A DNA stretch of 64,000 nt from JALORV01 sp963769745. Lineage in GTDB: Bacteria > Pseudomonadota > Gammaproteobacteria > Burkholderiales > Burkholderiaceae_F. Under the pieces are notes generated by a model. It did not search any database, was not told the origin of the DNA, and saw nothing but the letters and a program-made list of their open reading frames with translations. This document shows, in pieces, positions 17,090-25,807 of the stretch (within the stretch, counting starts at the first letter, position 1; every line of letters begins with the position of its first letter). The stretch is from positions 1 to 64,000 of the forward strand of contig CAVYNB010000017.1 in the NCBI GenBank assembly GCA_963769745.1, written 5' to 3'. The position numbers and the translations under genes were made by a program.

Positions 17090-17103
17090 GCAGCGATTAT
17101 GCG

Positions 17104-18666
17104 TCAGGCGGGCTGCGCTGCGGGCTGCATCGGCATGTCGGCTTCGAAGGTGTACGGCACGTCGATGGTGACGATCGTCCCTGACGGATCGTTCGCATCG
17201 ATCGACAGTCGGGCACGTCCGCCATAGAGCGCCGACAGTCGTTCACGGACATTGGCCAGGCCAACGCCAGTTCCCGGTCGAGAGGCGGCGGCGAACCCAA
17301 GGCCCGTGTCGGCAACGGTCACGCGCAACCGACCGTCAACGATATCCGCCGAGATCGTGATCGAGCCGCCTTCGGGCTTCGGTTCGAGGCCGTGCTTGAT
17401 CGAGTTCTCGATCAACGACTGCAGCATCATCGGCGGAAACTGGGCCGACGATAGACCCTGCGGCACCGTGACCGTGTACTGCAGTCGATCCTCCATCCGG
17501 AACTTCAGGATCTCCAGGTACGAGCGGCACAACTGCACTTCCTTGCCCAGCGTGGTCGAACCTTCTCGCATCTGCGGCAGCGCGGCGCGCAGGTACTGGA
17601 TCAGGTTCTTTTGCATCTTCGACGCGGTGGGCGGGTCGGTCTCGATCAGATAGTCGACCGACGCCAATGTATTGAAAAGAAAGTGTGGCTCGACCTGTGC
17701 CTGCATCATCTTCAGTTGTGCCTCGACGAGCTGGCGCTTGAGCCCTTCTTCCGCGGCCGTCGCCGTGGCGACCTGCGCACGCCGCTCCGCCCGCTTCTTG
17801 CCGCCCAGCACGATCTTCACAATGATGCCGGTGAGTACGAGCAACACGGCAAAGCTCATCAGCCAGTCGCCGCTGCGTTCCCTGTAGTTGTGGACCTCCC
17901 GGGCGATCTTCCGATTCACCTGGTCCGAAACGATGCTCTCGATTTCTCTGCGTGCACTCTCCAGTGCCAGCTCGACCTTGGCGGGGTCGCCCGCGACCTC
18001 CGGCGGGATGACCACGGCACCACTGCGATCAATGACCACGGCAGGAGGATCGTTCTTGGCAAGCGGCCGCGACTTGTCCACATCCTCGACGCGAATTCCA
18101 GCGCCATCGATCACCAACTGCACCGGCTTGCCGTTGCGCTGGGAAAGAATGCGCACACCGGTTTCGTCGATGTTGACCGAGCTCGCGCCTTCGGAGGTCG
18201 CCGCGTCGGGCAGTGCCGGTGACTTGGGCGCGTCGGGCGCCTGCGGCGCGCGCGGCGGCTTGGGCGGCTGGGGAGCGTTGGGTCGTTCGATACGGATTCC
18301 GTCGGCATCGACCTTGATGTCCACCTTGATGTTGTCGGCGGGCCCGTTGCGATCGACGATGACGACGGGACCGTCGCTGTAGATGACCTCCGACGTGATG
18401 CCGGCGAAGGCCATCAGCAATATCGCCACCAGGGTGAACTTTCCCCAACCCACAACGGCAAGCCAGTCGCCGAGGCGGCCGACGAGGCTACGAGCGGGAG
18501 GCATCACTTTGGACTGGAAGAACGACCAGCTGCGAGCGGCTCCGCTGGCGACGTCGGGCGCGGCCGTGCGTGCGCCGGCGGCTGTTGCTGCACTGGCACG
18601 ACGCAGGACTCCCGCGGCGTCGCCGCCTGCCTCGCCCCCGACCGGGGTGGATTGATTGTCGACCAT
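17104..18666 (-). CDS. LytS-type sensor histidine kinase with a repeat-bearing periplasmic domain
   Basis: A 520-aa inner-membrane kinase pairing with the downstream LytTR regulator. The catalytic half is of the His_kinase family typical of LytS/AlgZ: phospho-acceptor region AQVEPHFLFNTLASVDYL with H328, N-box SLIENSIKHG and glycine boxes DTGLGF and GTGVGLANVRERL. Two membrane helices (about 69-92 and 268-288) enclose about 175 periplasmic residues. These contain four similar short strands (VDADGIRIE, IDETGVRIL, IDGAGIRVE, IDRSGAVVI) and a Pro-rich spacer (about 129-153). I chose the ATG at 18666. The frame is open 24 codons upstream, but that part is not kinase-like. The ligand is unknown. 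Confidence 0.9.
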   Translation of the reverse strand: MVDNQSTPVGGEAGGDAAGVLRRASAATAAGARTAAPDVASGAARSWSFFQSKVMPPARSLVGRLGDWLAVVGWGKFTLVAILLMAFAGITSEVIYSDGPVVIVDRNGPADNIKVDIKVDADGIRIERPNAPQPPKPPRAPQAPDAPKSPALPDAATSEGASSVNIDETGVRILSQRNGKPVQLVIDGAGIRVEDVDKSRPLAKNDPPAVVIDRSGAVVIPPEVAGDPAKVELALESARREIESIVSDQVNRKIAREVHNYRERSGDWLMSFAVLLVLTGIIVKIVLGGKKRAERRAQVATATAAEEGLKRQLVEAQLKMMQAQVEPHFLFNTLASVDYLIETDPPTASKMQKNLIQYLRAALPQMREGSTTLGKEVQLCRSYLEILKFRMEDRLQYTVTVPQGLSSAQFPPMMLQSLIENSIKHGLEPKPEGGSITISADIVDGRLRVTVADTGLGFAAASRPGTGVGLANVRERLSALYGGRARLSIDANDPSGTIVTIDVPYTFEADMPMQPAAQPA

Positions 18667-19306
18667 GGCGGAATTATCGCGGCAGCCGGACAGATTGGGC
18701 TGATAAGACCAGTGACCGGGGCACGACCACCTCACCAAAGCAGAAGCTCCGGAAGCTCGTGGAACAAAGCGATGTCTTGTTGGGTTTCATCTCAACGACC
18801 TGTGTCCAAGCGGTTTGCCATGAAGGCACAGTAGGGTCCGGAAGAGACTCTCACCACATTGGTGCGACAGGCTGCACGAAGCGAGGGCCAGACTGCAGGA
18901 GCAGGCCCCGGGATGCTCATTCAACCCTCTCCCGGACGGGACGGGCGCTCTGGCGAGTGCCAAAAAAAGGCCCGGTTGTAGCCGGGCCTGAACATTCCCC
19001 GGGGGGCCGGGGCTGGAGGAAGGAAACCGAGCCGGGTGAACTGCTCAAACCCGTCAGCGGCGATGGTGTTCTCCGTCGGGCTGAGCGTCCCCGAAGTCGG
19101 TGCACAGCCTCGTCACAGGGTCACCAGTACCGCGATGCATTGAACTTTAGGCAACCACGCCACTGAGCGCGACTCGGTTGCGATGAATCGAAGAAGGGCG
19201 GGAGCAAAGCACACGAAACAGGGCCGCAATGGCGCCAATCGCGTCTCAGTGCGATGAATTGACCCTTAACCCGAGCGAGGTGCCGACTGCGGCCGGCGCT
19301 GCCCGA
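18667..19306. other. 640-nt stretch without a recognisable protein gene
   Basis: No open frame here resembles a protein. The right half (about 18962-19265), read on the minus strand, ends in a strong intrinsic terminator and contains two copies of TGCGATGAAT (plus-strand 19178-19187 and 19251-19260, 73 nt apart). It could be the 3' UTR of the small membrane protein gene upstream or an independent sRNA. The left half is probably the kinase promoter region. Confidence 0.4.
18962..18989 (-). terminator. Rho-independent terminator
   Basis: An 8-bp stem (AGGCCCGG with CCGGGCCT), a 6-nt loop and seven T on the minus strand. It lies about 320 nt beyond the stop codon of the nearest upstream minus-strand gene. 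Confidence 0.85.
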
Positions 19307-19699
19307 TCAGGATCCGCCGGCAAGGCGCAATACGAGTGATACCCCCAGCAAGACCCAGCCCGCACGGCCTGCCATGTCCGACCAGGGATGCGCGGCCTTC
19401 AGCTGTGCCGCCTGCTGCATCAGTTCTTCCTGCCGACGCCTGGATTGTTCGGGCGAGCCCTGGCTCTCGGCACTGGCTCGAATGACCGCGCGGATGAACG
19501 GAAACTGAGAGACCAGGGAGAGCATCAGAACCGACGCGCCGAGATCGCCCAGACCATTGGCAAGTCGGCCTGCATCGAACTGGACCAGCGCCAGCCCAGC
19601 CAAGGCCGCGCTGAGGACGAAGAAGGTGTTGCGCCACACGCGCTCGCCTGCCGTAGGTGCTGGCGCGGGCGGTGCGGGCGATCTGGTCGGTGGGTTCAT
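19307..19699 (-). CDS. Small membrane protein of unknown function
   Basis: A 130-aa protein I do not recognise. After a Pro-rich N-terminus it has three hydrophobic segments (about residues 24-43, 50-70 and 108-127). A charged, Gln-rich loop (ASAESQGSPEQSRRRQEEL) lies between the second and third. The composition fits an integral inner-membrane protein. The Shine-Dalgarno is weak. It stands alone between a gene-free stretch and the EF-hand gene. Confidence 0.6.
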   Translation of the reverse strand: MNPPTRSPAPPAPAPTAGERVWRNTFFVLSAALAGLALVQFDAGRLANGLGDLGASVLMLSLVSQFPFIRAVIRASAESQGSPEQSRRRQEELMQQAAQLKAAHPWSDMAGRAGWVLLGVSLVLRLAGGS

Positions 19700-20056
19700 C
19701 TGGTTGTTAGATGGCTACAAGTCCCCCGGGTTCAAGTCATTTGCACCGACCCCGAGCTACTTCCGATCTCCGCCGGGCTTCCACACGGATGGAATCGACT
19801 GCCGCGCAACCGTCCGAGCCGGCCTCGGCACAGGCTCCGCCTTCATTGTTTGGCATCTTCGCGCGATTATCAAACCGCGCACTGACGTAGGCCAACAATC
19901 CGAGAGGAGTGCCGCATCTCACGCCTTTGCATGCCGCCGTCCCTTTTCAGCCAACGGATTTGGCCCACGCTCCCGCGAACCTGTTCGGTCGCAGGAGCGT
20001 GAATCCAGCAGGAAAGGGCGGGGAGACGGCGCGACGCGTCCGGGATCGACGGCGTT
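19700..20056. other. Intergenic stretch with one inverted repeat
   Basis: I see no credible gene in these 357 nt. CACGCTCC (19966-19973) and GGAGCGTG (19994-20001) form an 8-bp inverted repeat with a possible inner GCGA/TCGC pairing, just beyond the EF-hand gene's stop codon. It has no T-run. Confidence 0.35.
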
Positions 20057-20497
20057 TCAGGGCTTGACCGGTGCCGGCTGGGTGCGCCGCGGATGTGCCT
20101 GGCGCCACGCGGACATCTCGTCGCGGGTCAATGTTCCGTCCTTGTTGGTGTCGATCGCGTCGAAGTTCTGTTCAAGGCGCGGAGCCGACTTCGCCTCGTC
20201 GCGCGAGATCGACCCGTCCTTGTTCGCATCGACGTGAGCGTGGCGACCGTGATGGCCGGCGCGTCGGCCGGCGCGCAGTTCGTCGGCGGACAGTGCTCCA
20301 TCCTTGTTGGTGTCGAGGCGATCGAACGACTCACCCAGGCGCGGATGAGCGGCAGCTTCCTCGCGCGAGATCGAGCCGTCGCCGTTCTTGTCGAGGGAAC
20401 TGCCGGTGCGCGCCGGGCTTTGTGCCTCGTCGGACGCAGCCAGGGCAACGGCGCACGAGGTGGCCAAGACAGCAGCGATAAGTATCCGAGTTTTCAT
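20057..20497 (-). CDS. Exported EF-hand calcium-binding protein
   Basis: A 146-aa protein with a cleavable signal peptide (MKTRILIAAVLATSCAVALA) and four EF-hand loops: DKNGDGSISREE, DTNKDGALSADE, DANKDGSISRDE and DTNKDGTLTRDE. Each has the Asp/Asn-Gly-Glu ligand pattern for calcium. The last 20 residues are Pro/Arg-rich. I chose the ATG at 20497 because an AGGAG Shine-Dalgarno lies 6-7 nt upstream and it gives a proper signal peptide. The role is unknown. It neighbours a secretion system, but no functional link is shown. Confidence 0.9.
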   Translation of the reverse strand: MKTRILIAAVLATSCAVALAASDEAQSPARTGSSLDKNGDGSISREEAAAHPRLGESFDRLDTNKDGALSADELRAGRRAGHHGRHAHVDANKDGSISRDEAKSAPRLEQNFDAIDTNKDGTLTRDEMSAWRQAHPRRTQPAPVKP

Positions 20498-20633
20498 GAG
20501 CATCTCCTGTGAGGGTGAGCCCATTTAACGGTGTGCACGCTCGGCGGTCGACGCGACTTACTTTTGGTTACGACTGAAACGTCCGCGACTCGCCAGCTAA
20601 ACGCAGCGCAACCGGCGGCGCAATCGATGCAAC

Positions 20634-21215
20634 TTACTGCGACTGCGGTGGCGACCCGGGGGGATTCTGCGGCACGGCAGGCGGGGGCTGCGGCGGTGCG
20701 CTGGCAGGACGCGGCGCGATGGCCGGGGCCCCGCTCGCGCTGGGGGCGGTCAGCGTATTACCGTCACGCGTGAAGTTCTGCGCCGGCGCGCCGCCGCTCA
20801 TGGCCACGGCGGGCCGTGGCGGGAGCCGGACTTCCTGCCGCCCGCTCGGACTGTCGAGCACGATCACTTCCGACTCGATCGAGACCAGCCGAGTGCCGGG
20901 AACGACTTCCTGGCCAACCAGAAATACCCGCGGCGGCTTGCCGTCAACGACAAGAATTGCACTGGAGTCCTTGCCGGCAGCGAAGGCTCCCAGCGATTGA
21001 ATGTTGGCCGCGACGGCAACCTGCGCCACTTCGACCTTGCCGAACATGCGGGCCGCGGCGGTCGCATCCGGATCGCGCAAGGGCGGGGGCGGCAGGGGCG
21101 GTGGCGCCGAGGTCGGCGCCGGAGTGAAAATGCGCACCGACCAGTACGCGCCGATGGCCACCACACCTGCAAAGAAGAGCAGGTGGACCATGGCCGCAGC
21201 AAACTTTTTCAGCAT
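20634..21215 (-). CDS. gspC: Type II secretion system protein C, without PDZ domain
   Basis: A 193-aa bitopic inner-membrane protein that links the secretin to the inner-membrane platform. It has one N-terminal helix (about residues 9-29), a Pro-rich linker (PPPLPPPPLRDPD) and the HR domain (about 50-130, with GKDSSAILVVDGKPPRVFLVGQEVVPGT). The tail after residue 140 is Pro/Ala-rich and there is no C-terminal PDZ or coiled-coil domain. Position, divergent from gspG, supports the call. The HR domain is the part that contacts the GspD N0 domain in other systems. Confidence 0.85.
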   Translation of the reverse strand: MLKKFAAAMVHLLFFAGVVAIGAYWSVRIFTPAPTSAPPPLPPPPLRDPDATAAARMFGKVEVAQVAVAANIQSLGAFAAGKDSSAILVVDGKPPRVFLVGQEVVPGTRLVSIESEVIVLDSPSGRQEVRLPPRPAVAMSGGAPAQNFTRDGNTLTAPSASGAPAIAPRPASAPPQPPPAVPQNPPGSPPQSQ

Positions 21216-21435
21216 CGCAAGTCCAGGCAGGGGCGCCGATGATCGCTCAGGCCGCGCGGATTACGCTCATCCTCTTTCATTAGCGGCCACGACGAATCCC
21301 GTCTACGAGGGGTCAGGTCACACAGTTGCGTTGATAATATCCGTCGCAGTCCCTGTTGTCCGCGCCCAAAACACAAGAAGTTCAATGCCTTCGGCGCGTA
21401 ACTTCAAGCTTTCTTTCGCTTTGGGCAGTGATCAT
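21216..21435. promoter_or_regulatory. Divergent gspC/gspG promoter region
   Basis: A 220-nt spacer between divergent genes. On the plus strand an extended -10-like TGATAATAT lies at 21332-21340, about 95 nt before the gspG ATG, but I see no good -35. The gspG start has no strong Shine-Dalgarno. Confidence 0.35.
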
Positions 21436-21888
21436 ATGAGTACGATGAAGGTCCTCCGTTCCCCGCGCGCCAGCGGTTTCACGCTGATCGAGATCATGGT
21501 CGTGATCACGATCCTCGGAATCCTGGCCGCGCTCATCGTCCCGCGAGTCGTGGGGCGTACCGACGATGCCCGCATCGCGGCCGCACGCCAGGACATCGCC
21601 TCCGTGATGCAGGCACTGAAGCTCTACCGGCTCGACAACGGCCGCTACCCGACCACCGAGCAGGGCCTGCAGGCACTGATCACCAAGCCGAGCACCGAGC
21701 CGATTCCGAACAACTGGAAGCAAGGCGGTTATCTCGAGCGCAGTTCGGTGCCGCGCGACCCGTGGGGCCAGCCCTACCAGTACCTGAACCCGGGCCTGCG
21801 GGGTGAAATCGATGTCTTCAGCTTCGGCGCTGACAACCAGTCGGGCGGACAGAACTCCGACGCGGACATCGGGTCCTGGTCGCTGTAA
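21436..21888 (+). CDS. gspG: Type II secretion system major pseudopilin
   Basis: A 150-aa major pseudopilin that polymerises into the periplasmic pseudopilus. A short leader (MSTMKVLRSPRASG) precedes the prepilin peptidase site G/FTLIE, with the methylated-Phe and Glu5 positions intact, then a hydrophobic stalk helix. The C-terminal part has the family's Ca-site region (YPTTEQGLQALITKPS, DPWGQPYQYLNPG). It is first in the gspG-to-gspF run. Two in-frame ATG codons occur (21436 and 21445), and I use the first. Confidence 0.96.
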   Translation: MSTMKVLRSPRASGFTLIEIMVVITILGILAALIVPRVVGRTDDARIAAARQDIASVMQALKLYRLDNGRYPTTEQGLQALITKPSTEPIPNNWKQGGYLERSSVPRDPWGQPYQYLNPGLRGEIDVFSFGADNQSGGQNSDADIGSWSL

Positions 21889-21948
21889 GCGCGCCGCGGT
21901 CACCGTACCGCCGCCGTGCCTTGCCAGACGATCGCAGACCCAGACCCC

Positions 21949-22482
21949 ATGAAGGCTCTGCCGGCGCAACGCACCGCACTTCCGGGGAGACGCTCGCCTT
22001 GCGGCGGCTTCACCCTGATCGAAATGCTGGTCGTCATCGTGCTTGCCGGCATCCTGATCTCCGTCGTATCGATCAGCGTGACACCGGATCCGCGGCAGAA
22101 GCTCATGCGCGAGGCGCAACGCATTGGCCAGCTGATGACGCTCGCGGCCGACGAGGCCCGGATCCGGCAGTTGCCGATCATCTGGGAAGCGGATCTGCGC
22201 GGCTATCGATTCGTGGCCGAGGTGGGCGGGGAACGGCAACTGCTGACCGGCGATGACCTGCTGCGTGAACGCACCTGGGACACACCGCTGACGCGGCTCT
22301 CGGTCCAGGACGGCGCGGGGCCGCAACCGGCCCAGACGTTGCTTGGCCCCGGCGCGCCGCCGGTGCGCATGGCGATCGCGCGCGAGTGGGTTCAGCCGCG
22401 CTGGCGTCTCGAACTGTCCAACGAGGACTCGACGGTCCGCCTCGACTTCGACGAATCCGGCCGGGCCACGGTGGTTCAATGA
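21949..22482 (+). CDS. gspH: Type II secretion system minor pseudopilin H
   Basis: A 177-aa minor pseudopilin with the leader site G/FTLIEMLVVIVLAGIL near residue 19 and the GspH-type domain (DEARIRQLPIIWEADLRGYRF). I chose the ATG at 21949. A GTG at 21916 would add 11 residues to the leader. The stop overlaps the gspI start as ATGA, indicating translational coupling. Confidence 0.92.
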   Translation: MKALPAQRTALPGRRSPCGGFTLIEMLVVIVLAGILISVVSISVTPDPRQKLMREAQRIGQLMTLAADEARIRQLPIIWEADLRGYRFVAEVGGERQLLTGDDLLRERTWDTPLTRLSVQDGAGPQPAQTLLGPGAPPVRMAIAREWVQPRWRLELSNEDSTVRLDFDESGRATVVQ

Positions 22483-22853
22483 CGCGACACCGCGGCTTCA
22501 CCCTCCTTGAAGTGCTGGTTGCGCTGGTGATCATTGGCGTGGCGCTCGCGGCGTCGATGCGGGGCGCGATGTCGCTGACGACCACGGCCGAGTACACGCG
22601 CGAAAAGATGCTGGCCGTCATGACGGCCGAGAACCGCCTGCTCGAACTGCGCCTGGCGCGCGAGCGGCTCGAACAGGGCGAGAACAGCGTGCCGTGCGAG
22701 CAGGGCGGCCTGACCTTCCAGTGCGTGCAGGCGGTGAAACCGACTCCGAACCCGTTCTTCCGGCGTGTCGAGGTGCGCGTGTTCAAGACTGCGCCCGACG
22801 GTTCGCCGCGCATGCTGGCCGAGCTGATGACCGTGCTGCCCACCAACCAATGA
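22479..22853 (+). CDS. gspI: Type II secretion system minor pseudopilin I
   Basis: A 124-aa minor pseudopilin. The six-residue leader MTRHRG precedes FTLLEVLVALVIIGVALAA. GspI organises the pseudopilus tip with GspJ and GspK. The Glu at +5 needed for initiation is present. It shares ATGA overlaps with both gspH and gspJ. Confidence 0.95.
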   Translation: MTRHRGFTLLEVLVALVIIGVALAASMRGAMSLTTTAEYTREKMLAVMTAENRLLELRLARERLEQGENSVPCEQGGLTFQCVQAVKPTPNPFFRRVEVRVFKTAPDGSPRMLAELMTVLPTNQ

Positions 22854-23515
22854 GTGCAGCGCAGAGCCGTCTCAAGCAAGCTCGCGCCGCAGGGCGCAGC
22901 CCGGAGGCTCGTACCCGCTCGCGCGGATTTACGCTGCTCGAATTGCTGGTCGCGATCACCGTGCTGTCGATCGTGTCGCTGATCTCCTGGCGCGGGCTCG
23001 ACACGCTGGTCAGCACGCGTGAGCGGCTCGAGCCGGAGGCCGATGACGTGCGCGCGCTGCTGACGGCTTTCGGTCAGATGGAACGCGATCTCGCACAGGT
23101 GACCAATCCGAAGTTTCTCGGCCTGACCGGGTCACCGGTCAACGTGTCGATCGCCGACGGTACGACGATGCTGCAGCTGGCGCGGGTGGCGCCGGCATCG
23201 GCTGACCGACCGACCGAAGTTCAGACCGTGTACTACCGCGTCGTCGAAGGCACCCTCATCCGTCAGGCGACCGCGGCGCTGCCGGCGTTCGAAGTCACGC
23301 CCACCGACCGCCTGGAGTCGGCCCGCCTGCTCGGCCAGGTGCGGCTGATGCAGGTACGCACCTGGTCACCGAACGGCGGTTGGGTCGATCCAAATATCCC
23401 GCAGGACACCAGCGGCGCGCCCCCGGGAACCAACGCCGTCGTCCCCGGCGTCGAGATCACGATCGAGCGCGAGAACGGCCGGATCTTTCGCCGCGTGCTG
23501 CTGGTGGGCGCATGA
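22850..23515 (+). CDS. gspJ: Type II secretion system minor pseudopilin J
   Basis: A 221-aa minor pseudopilin with a long basic leader (about 26 residues) before G/FTLLELLVAITVLSIVSL. The GspJ body includes WRGLDTLVSTRERLE and QMERDLAQV. It belongs to the I-J-K tip complex. The stop overlaps gspK as ATGA. Confidence 0.95.
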   Translation: MSAAQSRLKQARAAGRSPEARTRSRGFTLLELLVAITVLSIVSLISWRGLDTLVSTRERLEPEADDVRALLTAFGQMERDLAQVTNPKFLGLTGSPVNVSIADGTTMLQLARVAPASADRPTEVQTVYYRVVEGTLIRQATAALPAFEVTPTDRLESARLLGQVRLMQVRTWSPNGGWVDPNIPQDTSGAPPGTNAVVPGVEITIERENGRIFRRVLLVGA

Positions 23516-24525
23516 CAACCTCCACCAAGTGCGCGAGGCTGGCCGGGGTGGAGCCATCACGTCTGCAGACCGGCAAGCAACGCGGCGCAGCCGTGTTGCT
23601 TGCCTTGTTCGTCGCCACGCTCGCCACGCTGATCGTCAGCGGCCTCTTTTATCGGCAGTTCGTGCTGCTACGGACGATCGAGAACCAGCAGCTGATGGCG
23701 CAGAGCCGCCTGCTGCTCCGGGGCGCACTCGACTGGGGACGTGCCATCCTGCGCGAGGATGCCAACCGGTCGAGCTATGACGCCCTGTCGGAGCCCTGGG
23801 CCCAGCCGCTGGCGGAAACGCGCCTGGACCAGCTCGGCGAGACCTCGGCACTGGCCTCCCAGGCGTCGATCGCCGGTTCGATGGAAGACGCGCAGTCGCG
23901 CTTCAACCTGCGCAACCTGGTGGATAACGGCCAGGTCGTGGAGTCCGAGCTCGACGCTCTGCGGCGGTTGTGCGGACTGCTGCAGGTCCCCGAGCAGACG
24001 GCCGACCTGATCGCGGAGCGCATGCTGAAGGCGCTGCCTGCCACGACGCCGGACGAGAGTGGCCGCATGCCGGATTCGGCAATGCAGGGCGATCGGGTGC
24101 GGCCCATTCCGTTGATGCTGTCGAATGACCTGATCGCCATTCCCGGCATCTCCGCCGAGGCGGCGCAGCGCCTCGCGCCCTATATCGTCGTGCTCGACGA
24201 ACGCACGCCGATCAACGCCAACACCGCACGTCCCGAGGTCATCGCGGCCCGCGTCCCCGACCTGTCGCTGTCCGAAGCCCGCAGCCTCGTGGCCGAGCGG
24301 GAGCGCATCTCGTACTTCAACAACACGGGCGAGGTCCGGACCCGCCTCGGCGCCAAGGCAAACGGGGTTGGTGAGGCCGATATCTCCACCGCTTCGCGCT
24401 TTTTCTTTGTCCGCGGTGAGGTCAAACTCGACCGTGCGGTAACACGCATGGAAGCGCTCGTCCGGCGCGGTGTGCCGGGCCAGGGCATCCAGCCGGTCAA
24501 CGTGCTGTGGATCCGCGAGATCTGA
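23512..24525 (+). CDS. gspK: Type II secretion system minor pseudopilin K
   Basis: A 337-aa, unusually large minor pseudopilin that caps the tip. The processing site is G/AAVLLALFVATLA near residue 25. It lacks the Glu at +5, as is normal for GspK. The alpha domain contains the helix-hairpin-helix-like region IPGISAEAAQRLAPYIVVL, followed by PINANTARPEVIAA. The start overlaps gspJ by 4 nt. Confidence 0.95.
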   Translation: MTTSTKCARLAGVEPSRLQTGKQRGAAVLLALFVATLATLIVSGLFYRQFVLLRTIENQQLMAQSRLLLRGALDWGRAILREDANRSSYDALSEPWAQPLAETRLDQLGETSALASQASIAGSMEDAQSRFNLRNLVDNGQVVESELDALRRLCGLLQVPEQTADLIAERMLKALPATTPDESGRMPDSAMQGDRVRPIPLMLSNDLIAIPGISAEAAQRLAPYIVVLDERTPINANTARPEVIAARVPDLSLSEARSLVAERERISYFNNTGEVRTRLGAKANGVGEADISTASRFFFVRGEVKLDRAVTRMEALVRRGVPGQGIQPVNVLWIREI

Positions 24526-24532
24526 TCGAACG

Positions 24533-25807
24533 ATGAAGGAAAAGACTCTCCAGCGCCTGCTCGTGTTCGTGCCACCCCGGCGTTCATTCGGGGCCAAGGG
24601 ACACATGTCGACCGGCACCGTCGTGAGCTATGTCGCGATCGGCGGCGAAGGCTCGGGCGGCGAAACGCCGCTCGCGCTGCTGCCCAAGGCCGCCGGCATC
24701 GACCTCGTCTTCGATCCGACCGATGTGTTCGTCACGGCCATCGAGCCGCCCAAGCTGTCGGAGGGCAAGCTGCGCCTGGCCCTGCCCAACATCCTGGAGG
24801 ACCGCCTGCTGGCGGATGCCACCGACTGCCACTTTGCCTTCAATATCCCGCGCGGCGGATCCGGTACGACCACGATCGCCGCGCTGCCAAAGATGCCGGT
24901 GGCCGTCATCGACCGCGGCGTCCTGACGCGCGCGCTCGACGCCTGTGCCGAAGCCGGGTACCGCGTGCGCGCCGCCTATAGCGAGATTTACACCGTGCCA
25001 CCCCCGGCGGCCGGTGTGCTGTCGGTCCGCGTCGACCGCGGTCGCGGCATCGCGCGCTCGGCGACCCACGACGGGTTTTCGTTCGAGCTCGCGGGCGACG
25101 AGGCGCCGGCGGCGCTCGCGCTTGCGGTGCGTCAGCTGGGCGTGCGCAGCATCAAGGCCTACGGGCGCGAAGCGGCGCGCATCAGTTCGCTTGCGACCGG
25201 CCTCGGCGTGCAGATCGATATCGTGGCGAGCGACGTGGACACCGTCAGCGCCGACAACGCCGTCAACCTGTTGCAGGGCAGCTTCGCGCCGGGCGGCATG
25301 CTCGGCACCCTGATGCCACTGGCCGGTCGCGCCGCCGCACTGCGTGGCGTGTCTTTCAAGGCCCCGCTGATCTGGACGGCTATCGGCGCGATCGTCGCTC
25401 TCGTCGGCATGAATGCCTACTGGCTGAAGCTCGAAGCCGAGGCAAAAGCCCTGAAGCAGCAGATGGAAAACGCTTTCCGAACCAGCTTTCCGGAAACCAC
25501 GGCCGTCGTCGACCCGGTGCTGCAGACGAAGCGACAGCTCAACGATCTGCGCGCCCGCGCCGGCCTGCCGTCGGCCAACGACTTCTCGGTCCTGAACGCG
25601 CGCACGTCCCTGCTGCTGACCGCCGCGCCGCTCGGCAGCGTCGGGGGACTCGAATACCGCGACGGCGCACTCAAGGTGAAGTTCAAGGGCGGCATGGCCG
25701 ACAACCCCGCGTTTCAGAACACGCTGCGCTCGGCCGCGGTGCAGCAGGGCCTGACGATCCGCTTCGATGCCGACGGCACGGCGCGCGTCACGGCGGCGGG
25801 CTCCTGA
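24533..25807 (+). CDS. gspL: Type II secretion system inner-membrane protein L
   Basis: A 424-aa bitopic protein whose cytoplasmic actin-like domain binds the GspE ATPase and whose periplasmic ferredoxin-like domain binds GspM. The cytoplasmic part covers about residues 1-265. A single helix (LIWTAIGAIVALVGMNAYWL) lies near 285, followed by a coiled region (AEAKALKQQMENAF) and the ferredoxin-like C-terminus. It overlaps gspM by one base (TGATG). Confidence 0.93.
   Translation: MKEKTLQRLLVFVPPRRSFGAKGHMSTGTVVSYVAIGGEGSGGETPLALLPKAAGIDLVFDPTDVFVTAIEPPKLSEGKLRLALPNILEDRLLADATDCHFAFNIPRGGSGTTTIAALPKMPVAVIDRGVLTRALDACAEAGYRVRAAYSEIYTVPPPAAGVLSVRVDRGRGIARSATHDGFSFELAGDEAPAALALAVRQLGVRSIKAYGREAARISSLATGLGVQIDIVASDVDTVSADNAVNLLQGSFAPGGMLGTLMPLAGRAAALRGVSFKAPLIWTAIGAIVALVGMNAYWLKLEAEAKALKQQMENAFRTSFPETTAVVDPVLQTKRQLNDLRARAGLPSANDFSVLNARTSLLLTAAPLGSVGGLEYRDGALKVKFKGGMADNPAFQNTLRSAAVQQGLTIRFDADGTARVTAAGS

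Noticed and set aside
19700..19760. A possible tRNA remnant or attachment site around GGGTTCAAGTC at 19728-19738.
   Set aside because: The T-arm-like text has no matching acceptor, D or anticodon arms, and no integrase or mobile gene is near.
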